Origin: Bryobacterales bacterium
GTDB lineage: Bacteria; Cyanobacteriota; Vampirovibrionia; Obscuribacterales; Obscuribacteraceae
Length of the DNA: 8,439 nucleotides
Assembly: GCA_903970295.1 (NCBI GenBank)
Contig: CAJCHQ010000092.1
Coordinates: 1-8,439 of the forward strand
Direction: 5' to 3'
Part shown: in pieces, positions 1-6,400 of the stretch
Numbering within the stretch: the stretch's first letter is position 1
How the letters are laid out: each line of letters starts with the position of its first letter
Translations under genes and position numbers: made by a program
Notes under the pieces: model-generated
Database searches by the model: none
What the model was told of the DNA's origin: nothing
The model's input: only the letters and a program-made list of their open reading frames with translations

Positions 1-189
1 AGCGCGGATGCAAAGCAGATAATCGCCTGGCTGCAAGAGCGCATCGCTCATTTTAAAGTGCCACACTACGTGCGCGTAGTTGATGAATTCCCAATGACGG
101 TTACGGGCAAAGTACAAAAGTTTGCCATGCGTGAACGCATGATCGCTGAATTAGGATTGCAAAAAACAGCTGAGATCAGCACTGCCTGA
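1..189 (+). CDS. Acyl-CoA synthetase (AMP-binding family), C-terminal end
   Basis: This is the last 62 codons of an ATP-dependent fatty-acyl-CoA ligase of the ANL (AMP-binding) superfamily; the 5' part lies outside the window. These enzymes activate a carboxylic acid to acyl-AMP and then transfer it to coenzyme A. The visible part is the small mobile C-terminal domain. It has the typical [16 protein letters not shown] segment followed by the TGKVQKF motif, whose lysine (codon at 109-111) corresponds to the conserved catalytic lysine of the adenylation step. The ending after MRER and ELGL is the usual one for medium/long-chain acyl-CoA ligases of the YngI/LcfB type. Substrate chain length cannot be told from this fragment. 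The gene converges with the TPR gene, leaving only six bases between the stop codons. The reading frame is open from base 1 with no sign of decay. Confidence 0.9.
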   Translation, partial: SADAKQIIAWLQERIAHFKVPHYVRVVDEFPMTVTGKVQKFAMRERMIAELGLQKTAEISTA

Positions 190-204
190 GTGAAGTCACT
201 CGGG
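185..204. terminator. Hairpin spanning two convergent stop codons
   Basis: An inverted repeat folds into an 8-bp stem (CCTGAGTG with CACTCGGG, one G-U pair) closed by an AAGT loop. It contains the TGA stop of the acyl-CoA synthetase (187-189) and the complement of the TGA stop of the TPR gene (196-198). Its position suits a bidirectional terminator or a 3'-end stabiliser. Neither side has the T-run expected of an intrinsic terminator, so termination activity is only inferred. Confidence 0.35.
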
Positions 205-1137
205 AAGGTCAACCAGAAATTTCGGCAGCGAAATGGATTTGTCGAAAAGCTTCCAACTGACTGACTCCTGGCGCGACTGACGGACAGAGCGCGCAGTGTC
301 TTCGTGTCCTAATCTTTGCAGCAATTCGAGATAACCATCGAGAAGAGTTTGTACACTCGGATGAGCGTTGCCGAGCACTCGCTTGCGAATCGGCAGAGCC
401 TGTTCGTAGTGCAACTTCGCCAGATTATATTTGCCCTGGGCGTGATAAACCATTGCCAGATTGTTGTGCGCCATGCCGATGTCTGGATGATCTTCGCCAT
501 AAAGACTATTGTAGATGTCCAGGATTTGCACGCAAAATGGCTCCGCCTTTTTCAGCAAATTTTGGGTGAAGTAAATTCCGGCAATGTTATTCAGGCAGCT
601 TGCCACTTTTGAATGCATGTTGCCATAAACTTTCTTTGTAATCTCGAGGGTTTGCAAAGCAAAAGCTTCGGCTTTTTCGAACTGACCCCGCACGTAATAA
701 AGACTGGCGAGATTGTCGAGCGTCTGGGGCAGGCGAGGGTCTGCCGTGTTGAATGTGTTTGATAACTCGAGTGCTCGCAACCAGAGAGATTCTGCCGTGT
801 CCCATTTTTGTTCGATCACAGCTTGCTCCGCCTGCATGCGGCATAGATTCCATTCGCAGTTTTCGACTGGTACTGGTTTCTTGCAGCTGGGTGGCAATAT
901 GCCTTCGGGGGCTTGCAGGCGCTTGTGATTGCCTGTCTCCGAGTACATGATGCGCCGCACTAACCGACCGAAGTCTTCTTTGACCGCCGCGCCCGGCGAT
1001 TGGCTGTTTGGAGCAGGAATGTTTTTGGACATATAAGTGGGCTTGTTGGTAGTCATCTGATCAGGCAAGTTTGCAGACAAATGGCTAGGCGAATTCGGTG
1101 GAGGAAAGTTGATGCCGATCGGAGAGGTTTGATGCAT
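196..1137 (-). CDS. Kinesin-light-chain-type tetratricopeptide repeat protein
   Basis: A 313-residue protein whose C-terminal two thirds is an array of TPR helices, which normally form a superhelical scaffold for protein-protein contacts. Five units start near residues 98, 140, 182, 224 and 266, an exact 42-residue period. The core patterns are LDNLASLYY, LNNIAGIYF and HNNLAMVYH, and the linker is YGEDHPDI or LGNAHPSV. This 42-residue form with a GxxHP linker is the kinesin-light-chain/NB-ARC-associated TPR_10/TPR_12 type. Residues 1-90 are proline- and serine-rich and probably disordered. No signal peptide, membrane segment or enzymatic domain is seen, so the partner and function are unknown. 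The ATG at 1137 is supported by AGGA nine bases upstream (complement of 1147-1150). A sigma70-like promoter lies about 130 bp further upstream. The 3' end abuts the acyl-CoA synthetase in convergent orientation. Confidence 0.85.
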   Translation of the reverse strand: MHQTSPIGINFPPPNSPSHLSANLPDQMTTNKPTYMSKNIPAPNSQSPGAAVKEDFGRLVRRIMYSETGNHKRLQAPEGILPPSCKKPVPVENCEWNLCRMQAEQAVIEQKWDTAESLWLRALELSNTFNTADPRLPQTLDNLASLYYVRGQFEKAEAFALQTLEITKKVYGNMHSKVASCLNNIAGIYFTQNLLKKAEPFCVQILDIYNSLYGEDHPDIGMAHNNLAMVYHAQGKYNLAKLHYEQALPIRKRVLGNAHPSVQTLLDGYLELLQRLGHEDTARSVRQSRQESVSWKLFDKSISLPKFLVDLPE

Positions 1138-1275
1138 GGTTGCAATTCCTGGGTTTGGATCACCAAGGATTCAGACTCTGGATGGAGCCCGAAAATTGCA
1201 GCACCACAGAGCATACACAGTTGCAGATGTCCTAGGGCCGCAGATGAGATTGGTCTTAGTAAAAGGAGTGAGACT

Positions 1276-1303
1276 ATTGTAGTCAGCCCGGGCTGCATGT
1301 CAA
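1276..1303 (-). promoter_or_regulatory. Sigma70-like promoter with palindrome in spacer
   Basis: Read on the minus strand, a perfect TTGACA (1303-1298) is followed by a 16-bp spacer and TACAAT (1281-1276, 5 of 6 matches to TATAAT). A/T-rich sequence lies upstream of the -35. Transcription would start near 1269, giving a leader of about 130 nt before the TPR gene. The spacer contains a perfect 12-bp palindrome, CAGCCCGGGCTG (1284-1295), placed where a dimeric repressor or activator could act. The hexamers are seen directly; use as a promoter and operator is inferred. Confidence 0.6.
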
Positions 1304-1537
1304 GTAAAACTTAATCTTCCCGCTAAGGCGTGAGCCCTTAATGCACGGGCGCATACAGCTTCGCACCTGATCAGAGCTTGGGGTCCTCTTTCGCCCTGGC
1401 GCATGTCCGACCTGTAGCCCAATGCTGAGGTTGTGACTGCTGATCGAAATTTCGGCAGAATATTGTTTGGCAAGAGCATTTAATATTCCGGCTCCGAGCT
1501 TTTGCAACCTAATTGAACAGTCAAGTAAGAGGCGAAT

Positions 1538-1568
1538 TTGCTGAGGATGTTGTCTTGAAAGCTATACT
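1538..1568 (+). promoter_or_regulatory. Possible promoter of the pseudopilin-like gene
   Basis: TATACT at 1563-1568 matches the -10 consensus at five of six positions. A partial -35, TTGCTG (1538-1543), lies 19 bp upstream, slightly farther than ideal. The predicted start near 1575 would leave a leader of about 20 nt before the ATG at 1594, holding only the purine-rich GAGAAAG as a weak ribosome binding site. Confidence 0.35.
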
Positions 1569-1593
1569 GTGTTTGTAGAGAAAGCTGAGTTTT

Positions 1594-2052
1594 ATGGACA
1601 AAGAGAGCGTTCCCAAACACCGAGATAAAGCTGAACTTTTGAATTGGGTTTCGCTCCGAAAGTTAGAGACTTTTGTTTTCGGCTTCATGTTCTTAGCCTT
1701 GCCATTTTTCTTCTTTCGGGTGGTCGAGACGACAACGGCGACAATGTCGATCGGAAACGTTGCGGCAAACCTGGTGCAAGATTTGATCAAGTGGGAAAAG
1801 ACTGCTGCCGAAAAGTCAGTGTTGATAACTGTTACTAGCCGATTAGGTATAACCAACGGTGCTGCCTACATCATCGAAGAAAACCAGAAGTTGGTCGAAC
1901 AAGTTCTTCTGCCTCCGGGCGTGAAAATCGTCGGGTCAGTCACGTTTGATCCTGGTGGTGCCCCAAAGGCTCCTGCGACTTTCATAATTTCCAAAGGCGA
2001 ACGCTCGTCTCACGTCGAAGTCGACGGCAAGGGCTTAATTTCAACGCCGTGA
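1594..2052 (+). CDS. Membrane-anchored protein resembling a GspH/FimT pseudopilin
   Basis: A 152-residue protein with a short charged N-terminus (residues 1-25), one strongly hydrophobic segment (about 27-42, FGFMFLALPFFFF) and a soluble domain. The layout of the soluble part recalls minor pseudopilins of the GspH/FimT group. It has a long amphipathic helix (about 52-75, VAANLVQDLIKWEKTAA), a strand (VLITVT), a segment like VTFDPGGAP (116-124), a strand ATFIIS, and a closing strand VEVDGKGLIS. That VTFDPxG...G(K/R)xxx ending is typical of GspH. Such proteins sit at the tip of type II secretion or type IV pilus fibres. The normal prepilin peptidase site (G followed by F-T-L-I-E) is not present: the hydrophobic stretch lacks the glutamate at +5. 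The assignment therefore rests on overall architecture only, and an unrelated single-pass protein is possible. The start is the first ATG of the frame with a weak upstream SD. The gene converges with the repeat-protein gene, 13 bp apart. Confidence 0.6.
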   Translation: MDKESVPKHRDKAELLNWVSLRKLETFVFGFMFLALPFFFFRVVETTTATMSIGNVAANLVQDLIKWEKTAAEKSVLITVTSRLGITNGAAYIIEENQKLVEQVLLPPGVKIVGSVTFDPGGAPKAPATFIISKGERSSHVEVDGKGLISTP

Positions 2053-2065
2053 CGACAAGTTTCGA

Positions 2066-2506
2066 CTAGTCGCTTCTCTCGGTTGTCGGCGCGACGTGAG
2101 TGAAAGGCGCCTTCACTCTAGTCGCACCATCACTCGCGTGATCGACTTTGGTCAAAGGAGCTCGTACCTTGGTTGATCCGTCATCGGCTCGATTGACTTT
2201 GGTGAACGGGGCACTAACCTTGGGAGAGCCATCTTCGTTGCGTTTGACTTTGGTGAAAGGGGCGGTGACTTGCGCGTTATCAGTGCCGGGAGGGTGATGA
2301 ACTTTGACGAATGGTGCCTTTACGTTCACGTTTTTAGTGCCATCGTAATTATGTCTGACATCGACGTGAACAAACGGTGCCCTTATATGTTTGGTTCCGT
2401 CGGGATCAGTTTCGACAAATTTGCCTGCAAATGCCGGTTCACTTTGCACTGTCAAAATTGAAGTGAGCAAATAAACCACGGCGACATTGAACTTGATTTT
2501 GGACAT
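2066..2506 (-). CDS. Secreted protein with six APF(T/V)KV repeats
   Basis: A 146-residue exported protein of unrecognised family. Residues 1-27 form a classical Sec signal peptide: MSKIK, a hydrophobic core VAVVYLLTSILTV, then AFA before the predicted cut at 27/28. Almost all of the mature protein is six tandem units ending in APFVHV, APFVKV, APFTKV, APFTKV, APLTKV and APFTHV. Each unit carries a DG-type turn (PDGTK, YDGTK, EDGSPK, DDGSTK, SDGATR) about six residues earlier. The period is 17 residues in the last three units and 18-21 before. Alternating strand and turn suggest a small beta-solenoid or stacked hairpins, rich in Lys, Val and Asp. No cysteine or catalytic motif is seen in the mature part. 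The start at 2506 is preferred over an in-frame upstream start at 2545, because AGGAG lies ten bases before it and the signal peptide begins there. The function is unknown; an extracellular or surface structural or binding role is a guess. Confidence 0.8.
   Translation of the reverse strand: MSKIKFNVAVVYLLTSILTVQSEPAFAGKFVETDPDGTKHIRAPFVHVDVRHNYDGTKNVNVKAPFVKVHHPPGTDNAQVTAPFTKVKRNEDGSPKVSAPFTKVNRADDGSTKVRAPLTKVDHASDGATRVKAPFTHVAPTTERSD
2093..2416 (-). repeat. Tandem repeat coding for APF(T/V)KV units
   Basis: Six in-frame repeat units inside the secreted protein gene. At the DNA level, the plus-strand motif GACTTTGGT(C/G)AA recurs at 2144, 2195 and 2246, an exact 51-bp step. A further diverged copy, with ACTTTGACGAA, starts at 2301 in a 54-bp unit. 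The downstream units (closest to 2093) are the most alike at the protein level and the N-terminal ones the most diverged. This pattern fits growth by unit duplication. Confidence 0.85.
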
Positions 2507-2516
2507 TGTCCGATAA

Positions 2517-2521
2517 CTCCT
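2517..2521 (-). promoter_or_regulatory. Ribosome binding site fixing the repeat-protein start
   Basis: On the minus strand, AGGAG sits ten bases before the ATG at 2506-2504. It selects the MSKIK start, which gives a clean signal peptide, over the longer frame starting at 2545. Confidence 0.65.
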
Positions 2522-2696
2522 GATTTCGCTATCATTGGTATGCACTTTATATTAGCCAACGTCTACAAACACGCCCTTTGACTCCACCGCTCCGTGAGAG
2601 TTCCGAGGGCGAAAATTGCCGAGTGACCCAATGTTGAATTGGCCGGATAATGATGCCGGATGGTTGTCAGATGGGGATGCCGGACGAGAAAGTCGC

Positions 2697-3038
2697 CTAG
2701 TACTTCTGGAGGCTGGGATCGACATCATCCGACCAAGCCAAGATGCCGCCTTCTAAATTGAGGACATTGGCAAAGCCTTGAGCCCGTAGGAAATTAGCGC
2801 ATTGCCCACTACGTCCGCCAGAACGGCAGTATACGACGATCTCTTTGTTTTTATGGTCATTCAGCTCGCCGACACGACTTTGCAGGTCGCCCATGGGGAC
2901 ATGCATAGTGTATTTCAGCTTGCAGATTTCCAGCTCTTGCGGCTCTCGGACGTCCAAAATAACTAAGTTGTCGCCCGCATCCAGGCGCTTCTTCAATTCT
3001 TTAGGGGATATTTCGGTTTTTGTCATATGCGAATCCAT
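2697..3038 (-). CDS. Single-domain rhodanese (sulfurtransferase)
   Basis: A 113-residue stand-alone rhodanese domain, likely a cytoplasmic sulfurtransferase that carries a persulfide on its active-site cysteine. In order it has the N-terminal helix ISPKELKKRLDAG, the strand NLVILDVREPQE (Asp29, Arg31), the strand EIVVYCR, and the active-site loop C71-R-S-G-G-R-S77. It ends with LNLEGGILAWSDDVDPSL..Y. That last segment resembles the C-terminal rhodanese domain fused to MoeB/ThiF-type adenylyltransferases. A role in supplying sulfur for cofactor or tRNA thiolation is therefore possible, but the natural acceptor is unknown. The length is normal for the family and the key cysteine is intact. The start at 3038 is supported by GAGGGAG six bases upstream (complement of 3045-3051); an internal ATG four codons later has no such site. 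The gene is divergent from the TerB-like gene. Confidence 0.92.
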   Translation of the reverse strand: MDSHMTKTEISPKELKKRLDAGDNLVILDVREPQELEICKLKYTMHVPMGDLQSRVGELNDHKNKEIVVYCRSGGRSGQCANFLRAQGFANVLNLEGGILAWSDDVDPSLQKY

Positions 3039-3067
3039 TCGGGGCTCCCTCTTTTGGCTGCGCTTTA

Positions 3068-3094
3068 AGTATAATCTCCAATTAACACGGCCAA
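3068..3094 (-). promoter_or_regulatory. Candidate promoter of the rhodanese gene
   Basis: On the minus strand, TATACT (complement of 3068-3073) is a 5-of-6 match to the -10 box. TTGGCC (complement of 3089-3094) lies 15 bp upstream as a partial -35, a short spacer. The start would fall near 3061, about 22 nt before the ATG and just ahead of the ribosome binding site. It overlaps the -10 box of the opposite promoter. Confidence 0.4.
3070..3075 (+). promoter_or_regulatory. Perfect -10 box for the TerB-like gene
   Basis: TATAAT is an exact consensus -10 hexamer, about 35 bp before the GTG start. It would give a leader of about 30 nt. No good -35 lies at 16-18 bp (the position reads CCCTCT), so this promoter may need an activator or depend mainly on the -10. 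The box shares four bases with the rhodanese -10 on the other strand. Confidence 0.5.
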
Positions 3095-3097
3095 TTT

Positions 3098-3103
3098 AGG
3101 AGG
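3098..3103 (+). promoter_or_regulatory. Strong ribosome binding site selecting a GTG start
   Basis: A full AGGAGG lies seven bases before GTG at 3111. The next in-frame ATG at 3123 would be 19 bases away, so the GTG is the start. Confidence 0.8.
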
Positions 3104-3110
3104 CAGACAA

Positions 3111-3335
3111 GTGGCTCTAAAAATGACGCTTGAAGAGGCGCTAAAAGAAGCACTTCAAGATGATGGAAAGGTTTCCAAATACGAGGCTAAGGTCATTCGC
3201 GAATTGATCATGGCTGACGGTCACATCTCCAACGAAGAAAGGCAGTTTCTAGAAAAGGCGCTGCATAATAACCATTTTGACGATGAAGGGTATGAACTGC
3301 TTTCGGCAGTTTTGCTCCGCTCGCATTTAAAGTAA
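3111..3335 (+). CDS. Small TerB-like helical protein
   Basis: A 74-residue, probably all-helical cytoplasmic protein. After a short helix (MTLEEALKEALQ) there are two similar motifs. One is DGKVSKYEAKVIREL (residues 18-32). The other is ADGHISNEERQFLEKAL (about 35-51). Both have the pattern D-G-x-(V/I)-S-x-x-E followed by a helix. The second motif is characteristic of the TerB family (tellurite-resistance TerB and TerB-like domains), which binds divalent metal through acidic residues at such turns. Typical TerB domains are about twice as long, so this is a half-size or minimal member. A metal or stress role is only suggested by family. No ter-operon neighbours are visible. It starts at GTG with an excellent SD and is divergent from the rhodanese gene. 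Other helical DG-rich mini-proteins, for example ones with degenerate EF-hand-like turns, remain possible. Confidence 0.7.
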   Translation: MALKMTLEEALKEALQDDGKVSKYEAKVIRELIMADGHISNEERQFLEKALHNNHFDDEGYELLSAVLLRSHLK

Positions 3336-3442
3336 GCGCGAAAGCGTCGGATTCGGCTGGGAAAATTGAATAGTTCGAGCGGAGCCGTGAGCGATGTAGT
3401 CATGGCAGCTTATGCACGAAGTCCGTCCCAGTTCATTCTTTG

Positions 3443-3458
3443 AGGCGGACTTCCGCCT
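3443..3458. terminator. Hairpin immediately after the helicase stop codon
   Basis: AGGCGG (3443-3448) and CCGCCT (3453-3458) form a 6-bp GC-rich stem. The loop reads AAGT on the minus strand. The stem touches the TGA stop of the helicase gene (3459-3461), and the TerB-like gene ends about 110 bp away on the other side. There is no T-run on either side, so it may be a weak or bidirectional terminator, or a transcript-end stabiliser. Confidence 0.35.
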
Positions 3459-6400
3459 TCATTCCCATAGGAGACGTTGAGCCAGGCTCGGCCCCAGTCC
3501 AAAGTAGCGATTGAGAAGCTCGGGTTTCGTCTCAGTGGCCACGATGAAGCCGGGGCTGACGTATTTATTCCATGAGGTTTCGAAGGCCGCGCGCCCCTTT
3601 TCCGAGCGGGCAAGCAAGCTTGGCACAGGATGGTAGCAAGCTACCCGAGGCTCTGCGCGGCCTCTGAGGTAGCGGCGAAAGAAGTCTTTTTCTTTCTTGC
3701 CGGCGCCTTCGTCATCATCCCCGACAAAATACTCGTATTTGGGGATCAAATAAGGCTGACTGATGACAGGCGAAAAGGTCTCTTTGAGGCTGTTCGTGAA
3801 AATTTTGGATTGCGCCGGTTCAATATTGTCGAGAAAAACACGGTAGCTGCCGTCGGAACGGATGCTGGTTTTGATGCTCGACTTGGTGACAGTTTGAGGT
3901 AGAAGTTTAACTGTTTGCATCGCAGTTAGGACAGCGAAAGCGATGTCGGTCAAAGACGATTCTTGAGTGTTAGGTTGACAGACTTCTCTTTGGAATTTGT
4001 TGAAAAGGGAAGAGTATTTTTTGCTGGCCAGAAAAAGCGAGAGGAGCACAGGCACAATTCCTAAGCCAAACAGAAGGGGTCCAGCTGCTGGTCCGGCCAA
4101 AAGCGGGGCGCCCAGGTTAAGCACGGTCAGCGATGCGGCACCACCGATGGCACCACCAATGGCGCCATATTCAAACCAAGTGGCATACAATGCCAGGCTC
4201 AATTGACGAGCATGTTCTTTGTACTTCAGATCCCGGCGAATGTGAGGAGGCGTGAGGTTTAATTTACGCAGCCGGTGCAATTCCACGCAACCAAGGAGGC
4301 TGTTACGATAGGGTTGCCCTACTTTCCAGAGATCGTAGATTTTGTCTCGCACAAGGGCGCGATCGGTCATTTCTTGATTGAATTGCTGGCTTGAGGCGAA
4401 CACTTCGACCGGCGTCAGTTCGGAAAGTGATGGATGAACGTGGCCGACGCCGCTCTCGATTTGTCCGTCATCGCACAGACCGAAATAACCGTCGTGTTTT
4501 CGCACAAAACGCTGGTAGTCATTCAACCCTTTTTCCAATTGCGGGGCAATGCAAACCACGTCCCAGTTGTTCGCCACTTTGCGGACGAATAGGGGATCAT
4601 TGGTTTGAATACGAATAGAGCGTCCTCGCAATTGTTTGACGGAGACAGGCGAAGTCGTGGTGGTCAGATCGATCAATGTGTTTAGTGCTTGGCTGTCCCA
4701 ACCTTCCCCGAAAAGTCCTCGAGTGCCAATCAGGCATTTGGTAATGCCCCGCTCGAATATGGCAGTCGCCAATCCTACATAGAGTTTGGACTCCCAGTCA
4801 GACCCGGCTGCGCTGATTGCACTATATCCGGTGCCTTCTTCCTCTTTGACAATCAGATTGAGCAGATGCCCATCTTTTAGAAGAAGTTCTCTGGCGCATT
4901 CGACGAATGATTGCGTGATTCGTTTGTCGGTGAGCAACAATGAGCCGGTGACCAGGCAGGGGTTCACGAACGCACTGATTGGATGTGCAAGCAAGGTCCG
5001 CATTACGGCTATGGCGCCCCCAGACTCTTCATCTAAGATGCCGCGGACACTCTTGACCGAAGTCGCCGACATCTTTTCAAAGTCAGTGACGACTGCTGCA
5101 CGCAACCGATCTTCCAGCGAACGAAATTCCAGTTCGATAATCTCTGCTACGGCCTGGGGCTTGCTGTTGCTGAACGCGAGAACTCGATCCACGGGCGATG
5201 CCTGCCGACGCAGACCCTGCTCAGTGATGGCGTAGCCTAATTTGCGCGTAGCCGAACGAATCCTTTCGTACAAGTCGTGATCGAGTGACGAAGCGCTTAA
5301 TTTAAGTTTGCGAGATGCCATATCCTCCAGAAGTAACATCCAATCTTCCAGGTTTGGTTCTTGTTGCATCACCTCCGATTGAGCCAATTTGAATCCTATA
5401 TTCAGCCTGTCCTTCCATATATAACGGCTGATCGCCCGAGAAAGTTCAATGTTTTCCTGACTGAAAATTCGCCAGGCGAGATCCGGGTTTTTAGGATCGA
5501 TAGCCACAATCTGGGCGAATCGCTCGTTGATCCATTTACTTAAAATGGAGAGCGGCGATGCGATCTGTGCGGTGCTTTGTCCGGACTGATCATGTGCCGA
5601 CATGTGGCCAGGAGTAGAAGCTGAACCTGAAAGCCCGTCTGAGTCTCGATTTGAGCCGAGGTTTATTTTCTTTCCTCCACTTTTACGCGAGGAGCACGGG
5701 CCGTCAGCATTCAGCGCTCTTTCTTTTGCGGCTGCTAATTCGGCTTGCAATCTGACAGATGTTAATGCTTTTTCTTGTGCTTCCTTGAGAAAATCAGCGG
5801 CCGGGCTGGCATAAGACTTTTCTGCGTGGGCGGTCAAAGCAGAAATATCGTCGTCCAATCCGTTTGTGAGGACAATAGAATCGTCGGGTTGTGCGAAGCC
5901 ATCATCAGTGGTGCCGTCGGCGTTGAGCTCGCCAGCGTATTCATCGTCTCCGGTTTTTGAGCGAGCGGTGCGAGCGGTGGGGGCATTGGTGGCGCCGCCA
6001 GATAGGGTATGAGTGTGTGCATGAATGGCTGCGTCAGCCTCGGTCTCATTCGTGGCGCTTTCGACCGGCACTGGTGGCAACGTCGGCATTTGCTCCTGAG
6101 CGGTGGTCAAATAATTGATTAAGACATGAAATTCTGCGTGTTGCTCTTCGAGAAACTGAAATTCTTGTTCGGTCGGTTCGGTGAAATAAACCAGATCTTG
6201 AAATGGTGCCAGTCCCCCTTCGCGCACCAGTGCTGGTGTCGGGACCTGGTAGTCTATGTCGCCAACGAGTGCTAGATATCGGCCTTCTTGCGATGCGGAT
6301 TTTCCCTCAGGTGGAGTGCCGGTAAGCCCGATAATAATTGGATCTCCGAGCTGTTTGACGAGATGGGTCATAATCGCCGCCCAGTAGTCGGTCAAGTGGT

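Larger units (their letters stand above)
1138..1593. other. Intergenic region, 456 bp, no convincing gene
   Basis: This divergent gap separates the TPR gene (-) from the pseudopilin-like gene (+). The part from 1138 to about 1269 would be the untranslated leader of the TPR gene, followed by its promoter. At 1324-1340 there is a short hairpin (TAAGGC, GTGA loop, GCCCTTA with one bulged C). Minus-strand reading frames of 74 and 81 codons cross the region. They lack ribosome binding sites, and I do not accept either as a gene. No tRNA-like or other structured RNA was recognised. Confidence 0.5.

Noticed and set aside
1053..1298. Minus-strand frame with a hydrophobic, signal-like N-terminus beginning at an ATG at 1298
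   Set aside because: It has no ribosome binding site, its ATG lies inside the promoter spacer of the TPR gene, and it overlaps the TPR start in another frame.
1283..1507. Minus-strand reading frame with a stretch (LNALAKQYSAEISISS) faintly like the HPr phosphocarrier fold
   Set aside because: The match covers under 20 residues and lacks the active-site histidine motif. There is no ATG and no ribosome binding site, and the rest of the frame is unlike HPr. It could at most be a decayed remnant.
2063..2072. Palindrome CGACTAGTCG between the convergent pseudopilin-like and repeat-protein genes
   Set aside because: A perfect palindrome without a loop cannot form a good RNA hairpin, and no T-run follows. 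Not called a terminator.
2652..2684. Direct repeat GATGCCGGA (2652-2660 and 2676-2684) downstream of the rhodanese gene
   Set aside because: It is short, with only two exact copies and one partial neighbour; no evidence for a repeat family or attachment site.
5834..6049. Frames of 60-150 codons on the plus strand and in other minus frames across the helicase gene
   Set aside because: They are overlapping shadows of the helicase reading frame. They lack recognisable domains and are biased in composition by the low-complexity coding region.
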